DNA of 64,000 nt from Chryseobacterium panacisoli. Its GTDB lineage: Bacteria; Bacteroidota; Bacteroidia; Flavobacteriales; Weeksellaceae. Positions 45,274 to 53,762 of the stretch are shown here, in pieces. The notes beneath the pieces are model-generated. The model ran no database searches, was not told the DNA's origin, and worked only from the letters and a program-made list of their open reading frames with translations. Location: positions 1,178,001 through 1,242,000 of the forward strand of contig NZ_VTRU01000001.1 in assembly GCF_008274625.1 (NCBI RefSeq), given 5' to 3'. Position 1 is the stretch's first letter; the number at the start of each line of letters is the position of its first letter. Made by a program: the position numbers and the translations under genes.

Positions 45274-46070
45274 AAAAGCTGACTAATCATCCAAAGAACA
45301 AATTGGGACTCAGAAATAAAAAAAATATTTCAAGAAGGGCCTATTACTCACAATTTGTTTCTTTATTTTACATCAGAAATACCAACATCACCTTAGAAAG
45401 AGACACGAAGGAAGTTCTTCGCATGTTAAAGGAATTACAGATTCTCAATAACAAATCAAGATTGGTATTTAGTACTCATTGCAGTTTAAGCCAGCATAAT
45501 CTGTGGCAGTCTGTTTTAGAAGATCTAAGCGACAGTATAAAATACATTAGAATACAGTTTGAATATTTATTAGAGAATATTATTAAAAGAAATAAAATCA
45601 ATTCATTCATATTCTGGAAGCAAAACAAAACCAATACAGATGAGCTGGAAGCAAGCCATAAAAAACTCATCCATTTGGCTATCCAAATTTTACCGGAAGA
45701 AGAAAGCTTATCATGGAAAACAGGTATTTGTAACTTTTATGATGAAATTTTTTCTTTATTCATTCCACTTATTGGTATGTGCAGGCTTGAATCTGACTTT
45801 ATAGAAAAATATTCGCCTAAAATCTTTAACCAAACCACTATGGATATTATTAAAGATATTCCGAAAAATTACACATTACAGGAAGCAAAGAAATATGAAC
45901 ACGAATACTTAAAAGTATTAACTAACTACAGTCATGAATTCTATAGAAAAAATAATTTTTGGAACAGCCTACTATATATACTTTCAGCAGGCATGTTCCC
46001 ACGACCGTCAGAACATACTTTATCCAATAAATGGATCAATAGAAAAATGAAAGATAAACTTATTAAATAG
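45270..46070 (+). CDS. Unknown protein (266 aa) in cupin operon
   Basis: A 266-aa, basic, mostly helical soluble protein starting MKKLTNHPKNKLGLRNKKNI. Notable parts are TNITLERDTKEVLRMLKELQ and LPEEESLSWKTGICNFYDEI. No signal peptide or clear membrane segment, no enzyme motif recognised. It starts with a 4-base overlap of the 79-aa gene and ends 36 bases before the small gene at 46107. Function unknown. Confidence 0.7.
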   Translation: MKKLTNHPKNKLGLRNKKNISRRAYYSQFVSLFYIRNTNITLERDTKEVLRMLKELQILNNKSRLVFSTHCSLSQHNLWQSVLEDLSDSIKYIRIQFEYLLENIIKRNKINSFIFWKQNKTNTDELEASHKKLIHLAIQILPEEESLSWKTGICNFYDEIFSLFIPLIGMCRLESDFIEKYSPKIFNQTTMDIIKDIPKNYTLQEAKKYEHEYLKVLTNYSHEFYRKNNFWNSLLYILSAGMFPRPSEHTLSNKWINRKMKDKLIK

Positions 46071-46106
46071 ATTTCAAAAATTTTCATCATATTAAATATT
46101 CTTGTA

Positions 46107-46361
46107 GTGAAAACAATACATCTTTTTAAGTTTAACAATTCTATTTTTCACAAAATACCTTTCTTCAAAGAAGAACAAAGGCTGAAAAGCGATATAACAG
46201 AAATCAATATAATGAATATTGAAATCGTAACTGAATATATTGTTAAAACTGAGGATGATTTTAATTTCGAGAAGACATCCAGAAATGATCTTTTAACAAT
46301 GTGCAGAAAAGCTCAAAAAACAATCGAACATTATTTTGTGATAAAATTAGATGCAATTTGA
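46107..46361 (+). CDS. Small unknown protein, paralogue of 36441-36710
   Basis: An 84-aa protein beginning at GTG 46107 (MKTIHLFKFNNSIFHKIPFF). It is clearly related to the 36441-36710 protein across its whole length, with conserved LFxFxNSIxxKxPFFKEE at the start and LLxMCxxAxxxIEHYFV near the end. The two copies are in opposite orientation, about 9.4 kb apart. A GTG start is accepted because it aligns exactly with the paralogue's ATG. No function recognised. Confidence 0.7.
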   Translation: MKTIHLFKFNNSIFHKIPFFKEEQRLKSDITEINIMNIEIVTEYIVKTEDDFNFEKTSRNDLLTMCRKAQKTIEHYFVIKLDAI

Positions 46362-47094
46362 AATAATAAAGAAAAATAAAATCTCCTACATAGGCGGTTT
46401 TTCGTGGTCTAACTATTTTTGCTTGCCTCACTACCTTTAACATTCCTCCGAGAGGTGTTATGGATTTTACTATGGTTTCTACTCCTAAATCATTTCTACA
46501 ATAACAGTCTGTCTCCGAGAAACACAAAAAATGGCAAACTCAGATAACAAGCTATTCTTACTTCATAATTATCCAAAGCATTCGCTATTTGGTCAGGGTA
46601 AGCGTTTAGCTTAAGATGGTGCGTCGCCATATGGATGAAGGTGGAACTCAAAATTCTTAAGTATTTTTTAGACCTCTGCCTGTTTCTATAATCTTTTCAA
46701 GATCCGTTTTTCTGTTCACTGAAATATATAGCAGTGTTTCTAACATTCTCTACTGCATCCGCTAAAATATCATACGTTTTAAATGAATTAAATTCTTTTG
46801 TAGCAGAAAATTCTCTTAAGTGCTTATTAACATCTTTCTGGATAAGAAACATGTTTTGGAGAATATATTCAATACATTCCAACAAATATATCACCATTTT
46901 TGATTTTTTACTCCTAAATAACCTTTGTCAAATTTTAGGTACAATTGAAAAAGTGAATTATTTACTATTCAGTTATAATTGGTTTGTTTTTAAATTTTTT
47001 GTAACTTCGTTTTAGTTATTAATAGTTGGAATAAAAGCATACCTTATTTACCCCTCATGGTGAATTAAACTACTGACAGTCAAGATAATTCACA
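46362..47094. other. 733-base right end of island, decayed or noncoding
   Basis: No convincing intact gene. On the minus strand a 44-codon frame (46496-46630, MATHHLKLNAYPDQIANALD) and, in another frame just after it, a conserved-looking stretch (GVETIVKSITPLGGMLKVVR) may be pieces of one broken gene. A 66-codon minus frame (46697-46897) has gene-like composition but no family. Confidence 0.45.
46697..46897 (-). CDS. Possible small protein near island end
   Basis: A 66-codon frame, or 51 codons from an inner ATG at 46852 (MFLIQKDVNKHLREFSATKE), with a charged amphipathic composition and the end NTAIYFSEQKNGS. No family, no neighbour in the same direction close by. It could equally be chance in AT-rich DNA. 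Confidence 0.3.
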   Translation of the reverse strand: MVIYLLECIEYILQNMFLIQKDVNKHLREFSATKEFNSFKTYDILADAVENVRNTAIYFSEQKNGS

Positions 47095-47113
47095 TTTTGT
47101 ATCGGGAAATAAC
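47095..47113 (+). other. attR: right attachment site of the island
   Basis: TTTTGTATCGGGAAATAAC, identical to the end of mnmE at 30244-30262. Directly after it come sequence resembling the mnmE downstream region and a hairpin (47148-47175), which fits restoration of the ancestral mnmE 3' flank here. Confidence 0.85.
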
Positions 47114-47147
47114 ACATATAAAAAGCTAAAATCAACAAAACTTTAAA

Positions 47148-47175
47148 AACCTCGTTACCAAAAAATAACGAGGTT
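47148..47175. terminator. Bidirectional-type terminator hairpin
   Basis: Perfect 10-bp arms AACCTCGTTA (47148-47157) and TAACGAGGTT (47166-47175). On the minus strand a T run follows, so it ends the dehydrogenase gene; before island insertion it would also have ended mnmE from the other side. Confidence 0.75.
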
Positions 47176-47282
47176 GTAAATATCAATGAATTCATTTATG
47201 TAACTAGAAGTTCTCAACCAGATGAGTTACTTTTTGGATAAAGAGAAAAATATTCATATTCAGATGTTATAATGAGATAACC

Positions 47283-48248
47283 TTAGCCTAAAACTTCTGG
47301 ATTGGCAATATGGGTAGGGGCTCCTTTGATATAGTTGATAACATTTTCAAAAGCTATTCCAAAATAAAGCTCATATCCTTCTTTTTCAACATAACCCAAA
47401 TGCGGAGTACAAACTACATTACTCATCTTCAACAACTCGTAGTTATTGTCATAAATAGGCTCGCTATCATATACATCAATACCTGCCGATATTTTTTTTC
47501 CACTTTTTAATACATTTAATAAAGCATTCTTTTCTATAAGCTCTGCTCTCGCAGTATTGATCAAAACCGCATTGTCTTTCATCTTCAAAAGATCAGTTTC
47601 TTTTACTATACCTTCTGTATCTTTATTCAGGCGCAAATGCAGGGTGATAATATCTGTATTCCTGAAAAAATCATCCTTTGTCCCAGCTGCCTCAAAACCG
47701 TCTTCAATAGCTTTATTTCTGGAATTCTCACTTCCCCACACCAATACTTTAGCACCAAAAACTTTCGCAAATTCCGCTATTTTCTGCCCAATTTTGCCAT
47801 ATCCCCAGATTCCAATGGTTTTTCCATGAATTGTTTCCCCAATATTAACTTGCCAATCTCCGTTTTTCATCCCTTCTATTGCCTGGGGAATTTTTCTGAC
47901 CACATTCATCAACAGCGCCCATGTTAATTCAGCGGGAGCAACAGGTGAACCAACACCTTCTGCTACTGCGACTTTATGTTCCGTACAGACCGTTAAATTC
48001 AAATGATTAGAGATTTTTCCGGTTTGGCTGATTAGTTTCAAATTCGGCAGATTTTTCAGCAATTCATCAGTTATTTCCGTTCTTTCTCTGGTTAATACGA
48101 TAATCTCACTATCTCCAATTAAGGATGCTAATTTTTCTGGATCTTTCTCTGTGTGATGCAGAATATTTACCTCTTCATCTTTAATGATATCAAAACAATT
48201 GAGGTCTTTAATGATATGTTGATAGTCGTCAAGGATGGTAATTTTCAT
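47283..48248 (-). CDS. D-2-hydroxyacid dehydrogenase family protein
   Basis: A 321-aa NAD-dependent dehydrogenase. The Rossmann motif is GIWGYGKIGQKIAEFAKVFG; the catalytic residues are Arg in LINTARAELI, Glu in DVYDSEPI and His in VCTPHLGYV. Family members oxidise D-2-hydroxyacids or reduce 2-oxoacids (3-phosphoglycerate, glyoxylate, lactate and others); the ACT domain of true SerA is absent. It is chromosomal, just outside the island, minus strand, facing the mnmE end. Confidence 0.9.
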   Translation of the reverse strand: MKITILDDYQHIIKDLNCFDIIKDEEVNILHHTEKDPEKLASLIGDSEIIVLTRERTEITDELLKNLPNLKLISQTGKISNHLNLTVCTEHKVAVAEGVGSPVAPAELTWALLMNVVRKIPQAIEGMKNGDWQVNIGETIHGKTIGIWGYGKIGQKIAEFAKVFGAKVLVWGSENSRNKAIEDGFEAAGTKDDFFRNTDIITLHLRLNKDTEGIVKETDLLKMKDNAVLINTARAELIEKNALLNVLKSGKKISAGIDVYDSEPIYDNNYELLKMSNVVCTPHLGYVEKEGYELYFGIAFENVINYIKGAPTHIANPEVLG

Positions 48249-48566
48249 TGATAAGTTCTTTTATAATTAATTTTAGCTGTTCCGGCAGACTCCGATAAAA
48301 AATAAATTATGTAATTTTCATGCCATAATAAGAGCTATTCAAAGCTATTATAAAAATTGACAATCAATATTATTAGTAATTTCTTCGATCATTAACAGGG
48401 CAGTGTTCTAAATTCTTTGATCTTTGTTTTTTATTGTTTATATAACACCGGATGTCAATAGTAGATGAAAAGCCGGAGACTTATACTGATAAAACCCCCA
48501 TTTTGACAGGAGGTTTTGGAACAATAAAAACTTTATTGTTTACACTTGTGTTAGTAGAATCTGTGT
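48249..48566. other. Gap with terminator of the 48567 gene
   Basis: Minus-strand terminator at about 48491-48517 (AAAACCTCC paired with GGGGGTTTT), 50 bases after the stop of the secreted-protein gene. The rest is the promoter region of the dehydrogenase gene; nothing else is recognised. Confidence 0.6.
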
Positions 48567-49649
48567 TTAATTTCTAAAGAATCTCATAAACATATAATCT
48601 CCTGCAGCTCCTACTTCAGAAGCATAAAACATTCTTGTAGAAAGATTATAAGATTTAACAGTAACACCATCTTCCGGGCTTGGATCATAGGTATCAAACT
48701 GTATTATATTACCCTCTGAATTTTGAAAACCATAATCATAAATTTTAACCCAGGTATTAGGTTGCAAAGTATAAGAACCACCGTGTTGTGTACCATCGCC
48801 GCTTGTGTGTCCCCAAACAGCAAAAAAATATGCATACATTGGATGGTTATTCATATTTCTAACCGAAATTTCACCTGCCGTATTTGTACCATTATATCTG
48901 ACTTGAAGATTTCCCAACTGAATAACAGAATTAGCAGGAGTAGATGCATTAATAAATCCTTGATAATTCACACTTGCACCACTTTGATTGCTAGAGGTCT
49001 GACTGGCTAAATACCATCTTGTGCCATCATTGTAATATATTCCCGGAACTACATTATTAGGAGATATTCCGGCAGTTGCCGTATTATATACAAACATTCC
49101 AGCTGTATGCGAAGCTAAAGGAGCAGTGGTAATTGTGCTTGTAAGAGCAACCCTTGGGATTAAAAGCCCCTTATTGGTGGCTGATGCCTCCAGTATAGCA
49201 TCACTATTTGGAGCAGCAGTTCCAATACCTACATTTCCAGTTCCGGTAAAACCTAAACTGTTACCTCCCAAATTTAAGTTTCTATTTCCTGTGAGTGTTC
49301 CATCTGTATTATAAATATTACTGCCACTTCCTCCGCTTCCTGCAAACTTCTTCCAAGCTGTACCTTCAAAATAGTAATAGCCTGTTGCATCAATATTTGC
49401 AGCTTGCCCTGTCGCAGTCCCAGTTGAAATATCATTAATATAGACAAAAGTTCCATTGGGAACTCCAGACATATTTAATGCTTTCAATCTATCAATTCTT
49501 GGCGCAATAACGCCATCAACACTTGTAGCAGATATGTTTCTAGCTACAATATCCAGAGTAGCTGAGGGAGCAGTTGTATTTACGCCGACTTGGGAACTGA
49601 CAAAAATACTGCAGCCGAAAGTCCCTAATAAAGTAATTAAATTTTTCAT
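48567..49649 (-). CDS. Secreted surface protein of unknown function
   Basis: A 360-aa exported protein with a signal peptide (MKNLITLLGTFGCSIFVSSQ). The next part (VGVNTTAPSATLDIVARN, IAPRIDRLKALN) and the recurring phrases FVYNTATAGISPNNVVPGIY and GNVGIGTAAPNSDAILEA are typical of Bacteroidota proteins with tail-fibre-like repeats. The last 120 residues (NYQGFINASTPANSVIQLGN onward) look like a separate globular beta domain. No T9SS domain is seen. Function unknown; probably a cell-surface structural or adhesin component. Confidence 0.7.
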   Translation of the reverse strand: MKNLITLLGTFGCSIFVSSQVGVNTTAPSATLDIVARNISATSVDGVIAPRIDRLKALNMSGVPNGTFVYINDISTGTATGQAANIDATGYYYFEGTAWKKFAGSGGSGSNIYNTDGTLTGNRNLNLGGNSLGFTGTGNVGIGTAAPNSDAILEASATNKGLLIPRVALTSTITTAPLASHTAGMFVYNTATAGISPNNVVPGIYYNDGTRWYLASQTSSNQSGASVNYQGFINASTPANSVIQLGNLQVRYNGTNTAGEISVRNMNNHPMYAYFFAVWGHTSGDGTQHGGSYTLQPNTWVKIYDYGFQNSEGNIIQFDTYDPSPEDGVTVKSYNLSTRMFYASEVGAAGDYMFMRFFRN

Positions 49650-50176
49650 TTTAAATGTTTTTTAAATTAATATATATCTAGTTTCACATGAACTAAATCC
49701 AATCATGTACTAAATTATACAACCTTAGCTGTTGAAAATTCAAAGCTTACCTTCAACCACTTTACTTATGCATGAGAAGAAATGAAGGCATTAAACCTAT
49801 AAAGAAAATAGTTTTACTAATGAATAATATCTCCTTTTACTAATCACTTACAAAAATATTAATTTGACATAATTATCAACCAAACAAGGCTATCACATTA
49901 GTATCACACACTGTTTTAATTAAATTTTTAATACCTAAAATGCATATTTTCTGATATTTTATTATTTCAATTTTTTTATTTATATTTTTTACCCCATAAT
50001 AGTAATTATGTGAAATTATTTGCAGTTACAAAAGCAAGCAATTTTTATTATACAAACATCAATTATAAACCTTGTTTCAGTGAGAATATATAATACAATT
50101 ACATCAATTCAGTACTAAAGAATTTCTAAGAACCTGTAAAAATAATTCAGAAAGCACATCTTTTCTTCCTACATTT
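49650..50176. other. 527-base noncoding gap
   Basis: Very AT-rich, between two minus-strand surface-protein genes. It must carry the promoter of the 48567 gene; no repeat, terminator or ORF is recognised with confidence. Confidence 0.4.
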
Positions 50177-52171
50177 TTATTCTCTATTTTTCACCAGTAT
50201 CCAGTCTGAATACTTAACAGCGGTGTTCTTTTTATTATTTTCATTCCATGTCACAGAGAACCAATAACTTCCTGTAGGGATATTTCTTCCTGCGATGTTT
50301 CCATCCCATTTATATTTATTGGATTGATTACCCTGGTAAATTCGTGCACCATATCGATCGAAAATACTAAAACCCAAATTTTGTTTAACAGCCAATGAAG
50401 AATAGTCTAATATATCATTCATTCCATCTCCATTTGGTGTAATTACATTAACCAGATTAGGAATTGTTATAGTAATATCAATTGGCAAGCAGTCGTAGGT
50501 ATCTTTTACATATATCTTGGCTTCTCCTCTTGGTAAATTATTAAATACATTGGAGCTCTGCCAGTTGATATTATCTATTGAATATTGATAAGGAGGAACT
50601 CCACCTATTACATTCACTGTGATTGTGCTGGATGAAATATCTACATTGTTGATTACTGGATGTTCGGCAGGATATACAGTCACATTTTGAGTCGCGGTAC
50701 ACTCTCCGGTTTTTAATTTCACCCAATAAATACCAACTCCAACATTTGTTATGGTTTGAGTTGTAGCACCGGTACTCCACAGATAAGATACAAAACCAGG
50801 CCCCGCATCTAGGGTTGTTTTGTCCTCAATACAGATTATTTTGTCTTTTAAGACAGTAGAAAGTACAGGAGCTATTACGACTAAAGTTACTTTCGCTATA
50901 GCATAACATCCATTTGAATTGGTCACTTTAATATAAACGATCCCATTTGGAGCAGTGTATATGGCTGGTGTACTAATTTCGTTTGTTCCGTTAGTTGCGT
51001 CGGTTAAAGATGGATAGTATCTTTTAGTAACTCCAGCTTGTGAGCTTACGGGAGCTGTTGTCAGATTAAAAGAACCCAGTGCCGGAGTTGCTTCTATAAA
51101 GCAAGATCTCAGTGTGGTGTCTTTTACAGTGACGGTTGGGGCCACTTTTAAAGCTATTGTAGCATCATTATTATCACACAATACAGATGTTGGATCTTTG
51201 ATAACGACGGAAATATTTGTATCCGTATCATATTGAAAGTCTGTAGGATTGACAATAGGTGTTCCACTTCCAGTAATATAATATATGAAAGTATAATTGT
51301 TGGGGTTTGTTGCAAACTGCGGATTGAATGTTGTTAAGTCAATATGAGCCATTCCGCTCAAATCAGGACACTCGAACTTGGTGATTGCTGTTTGTAAAAG
51401 AGGAATTTTGTCTACATAAATTTTTACGTTTTTAATAGAGTGTCTTGCTCTTGCTCCTCCTGTAGACGCAGAAAATCCAAAATATCCTACATTCATTGCT
51501 GCCGCAGCACCTGCAGGAGCAAAAGATTGGTTGACAATAAGGTTTCCGTCAAGGATTATTTTCACAATCCAGTTGGCAGGAGCTGCAGGATCTAATTCTC
51601 CACTTACTTCAACATGTTTATAAGTTGTTCCTTGAAATGGCTGTGTTGCATTGAGGTCTGCGGAGTGAAAGGAGCTTCCTAAGACATTGTAAAATTCAAT
51701 ATTATTGGTGTCTGTTGTATTTTGAACTTGTCCGTATGCAACATGTACTTTACTCATTCCTGTTTTTCCGGTAATATTATTATAAGCGTCAAAGGCAGTA
51801 ATAAAACCTATAGCATTTTTAGGAACACCCATTCCAGAGCCAATGATACTTGCAATTGGCGGATTAGCCAGATACCAAAATGCTATACCATCCCCGGTAT
51901 ATGTTTGATTTGAATCCATTCTAAAATCAAATTCTACCCGCCACTTATCACAATATTTTAAGTTAATCGGTTCATTCAGTTTTATAGACCCGGATTTATC
52001 ATTGATATCGGGAGTGAGTTGTACAAAATCACCGTTAACTACTGTGGGATCCAGCATTGTCCATCCCGTAGTGTTTATAGGATTTCCTGTTAACTGATAC
52101 GTCTGTGAGATCAGTTTTACAGGAAGAGCAAGTAATATAAAGAAGAAATAAAGGAATATATTTTTTTTCAT
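50177..52171 (-). CDS. L-type lectin domain protein with T9SS (CHU_C) sorting domain
   Basis: A 664-aa secreted protein. After the signal peptide (MKKNIFLYFFFILLALPVKL) comes a legume-lectin-like beta-sandwich (about residues 24-255), with WRVEFDFRMDSNQTYTGDGI, FWYLANPP, and GYFGFSASTGGARARHSIKN near its end. Ig/SprB-like repeats follow (APNGIVYIKVTNSNGCYAIA, LWSTGATTQTITNVG) and a C-terminal gliding-motility domain (VITPNGDGMNDILDY, FSIFDRYGARIYQG). The last domain is exported through the type IX system and attached at the surface. Role probably sugar binding or adhesion. An extra Met precedes the chosen start. Confidence 0.88.
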   Translation of the reverse strand: MKKNIFLYFFFILLALPVKLISQTYQLTGNPINTTGWTMLDPTVVNGDFVQLTPDINDKSGSIKLNEPINLKYCDKWRVEFDFRMDSNQTYTGDGIAFWYLANPPIASIIGSGMGVPKNAIGFITAFDAYNNITGKTGMSKVHVAYGQVQNTTDTNNIEFYNVLGSSFHSADLNATQPFQGTTYKHVEVSGELDPAAPANWIVKIILDGNLIVNQSFAPAGAAAAMNVGYFGFSASTGGARARHSIKNVKIYVDKIPLLQTAITKFECPDLSGMAHIDLTTFNPQFATNPNNYTFIYYITGSGTPIVNPTDFQYDTDTNISVVIKDPTSVLCDNNDATIALKVAPTVTVKDTTLRSCFIEATPALGSFNLTTAPVSSQAGVTKRYYPSLTDATNGTNEISTPAIYTAPNGIVYIKVTNSNGCYAIAKVTLVVIAPVLSTVLKDKIICIEDKTTLDAGPGFVSYLWSTGATTQTITNVGVGIYWVKLKTGECTATQNVTVYPAEHPVINNVDISSSTITVNVIGGVPPYQYSIDNINWQSSNVFNNLPRGEAKIYVKDTYDCLPIDITITIPNLVNVITPNGDGMNDILDYSSLAVKQNLGFSIFDRYGARIYQGNQSNKYKWDGNIAGRNIPTGSYWFSVTWNENNKKNTAVKYSDWILVKNRE

Positions 52172-52174
52172 CAT

Positions 52175-52979
52175 TTGTATGTTTATTGGTAAGTTGTGGG
52201 ATAATTAATATTGATTTACATTATTAATTTCAATACTGTTCCCTGTTTCATTAGTATTCAAGCATAGATATTTTAGCAAGAGTTTTATCCCCTTGACAGA
52301 ACAACTACAATGAACCATACATTATCAAAAGTATCGCCCGATCTGTAGCCCTAGTAAAGTAATATTTTGATTGTTTAAAGTAGAAATCGCAGCTGCCGAT
52401 TTTTTTAGAACCCATAATTAATATTATTCCTATATGTAATTAATAATTAATCAGTTTTATATTGAATAATTAATAGAAAAAATATTATCGCAAAACGGTA
52501 ATTTTAAGTAAGGCTTAGATTTTAAACCTAAGCCTGTCCTTTAAAAACTACTAACCCAGAATAGAATTTGGTTTTGTAACACGTTAAAAATGACTAAAAA
52601 GAATTTCATAGATTAGCAGTTAATTGGTTTATCCACCAATGCAGAACCAGTATTTTTTATATAAAGCAAGCATCTTCATCTTTACCGTAAACCTGCAGAT
52701 ATAAACAAGCTCTGTCTGCAGCTATCTCTGTGGACCTTTTACAGCAACAATAGGTATTAAGATACACTTTTAGAGATTGTATCTATTTCAACCTGATAAC
52801 AAAAAGCTTGGGAAAATAGCATGCACAATATTTTTTTTCATTTGTTTTGGTAAATAAGTTTTTTATAATAAAAAGGCTATCTTTTTGTGTAGAAAGTCAA
52901 AACACGGGATAGAAAAATACCCCGCATTTTGAAGAAAAATATGGATGTTTACTTTATTTCTTTATTGGATTAATCAAGA
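52175..52979. other. 805-base noncoding gap
   Basis: AT-rich, upstream of the lectin gene. One hairpin (AGGCTTAG at 52511-52518 with CTAAGCCT at 52528-52535) without a clear T run. No ORF or recognised repeat. Confidence 0.4.
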
Positions 52980-53411
52980 TTATATTCTATATTTTTGAAG
53001 CCATTTATGTAAAGTAGTCCTGGGTATTCTATATTCATTAATAACTTGTTCTTTAGTCATTTGGTTACTTGAAATTACCTCAATAATATGTTCTATGATT
53101 TCTCTCGTATAAATATTTTTCCTAAACTGTGGCAGTTTTGTACATGGTTTATCTCTTGTAGATCGTGAATTACCGGTTTTCGTAGGGGAATATAATATGA
53201 GGTGATGGGAATACAATCTGAAAAAGTCATAATCCAAAAGCTTGCTCCATTTTAAAAGTATTCTGGTGTCTAAACTTGCGGAACGGAACATTTGTTCAAC
53301 ATCTGCATCTGTACATTTGAAAAAATTACATATACGTGATGAATCTATTTTATATTCTATAGTTGATTGCCTGATAAAAAAACCGATATGAATATCTTTT
53401 AAGTTTTCCAT
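52980..53411 (-). CDS. HTH protein, transposase- or regulator-like (143 aa)
   Basis: A 143-aa protein with a C-terminal helix-turn-helix of the Psq/Fis kind (MTKEQVINEYRIPRTTLHKW, LQKYRI). The N-terminal half (MENLKDIHIGFFIRQSTIEY, then SRICNFFKCTDADVEQMFRS) has a lambda-repressor-like look. The central linker is Lys/Arg-rich (PTKTGNSRSTRDKPCTK). Similar proteins are often annotated as transposase, but no catalytic domain is present, so a DNA-binding regulator is at least as likely. It stands alone on the minus strand. Confidence 0.7.
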   Translation of the reverse strand: MENLKDIHIGFFIRQSTIEYKIDSSRICNFFKCTDADVEQMFRSASLDTRILLKWSKLLDYDFFRLYSHHLILYSPTKTGNSRSTRDKPCTKLPQFRKNIYTREIIEHIIEVISSNQMTKEQVINEYRIPRTTLHKWLQKYRI

Positions 53412-53762
53412 TTATAAAATCTATAAATAATTAATACAGAGTATTATGTTTTTAAATAATTTATTAAACTTTAATGTATGTCAAACTTATAAATAAGAGA
53501 GAATAGAACAAAAAATACAAATATCACATTGGTATCACATCTCCTTTTCCCAAGAAACAACGACAACATAATCAATTATTTACTTTTATTCCAACAAAGA
53601 AATATCGATAAATTTAGTAACACGAATATAATAAGTCGGTAACAGATCGCGGATATATATAATAAATAACTTTATTGTATATAAGTGAAATGTAAATGAA
53701 TAAGATATATCCAATAAATTTTCCTTGAGCCATTATATCAGTAATTGAAATAGAGAATAAAA
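53412..53762. other. 351-base noncoding gap
   Basis: AT-rich promoter region of the HTH gene; nothing else recognised. Confidence 0.4.

Larger units (their letters stand above)
30244..47113. mobile_element. Genomic island inserted at the 3' end of mnmE
   Basis: The element is bounded by 19-bp direct repeats (30244-30262 and 47095-47113). It carries a tyrosine recombinase and recombination-linked HTH genes near its left end, an IS256-type element, and accessory genes (acetyltransferase, CinA-like, GH130 and GT4, Ca2+/H+ antiporter, CsbD-like, cupin and unknowns). The sequence is visibly more AT-rich than its surroundings. No relaxase, coupling protein or conjugation genes are seen, so it is either mobilised by others or now fixed. 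Insertion at the 3' end of mnmE (trmE, thdF) is known for other elements such as SGI1. Confidence 0.85.
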
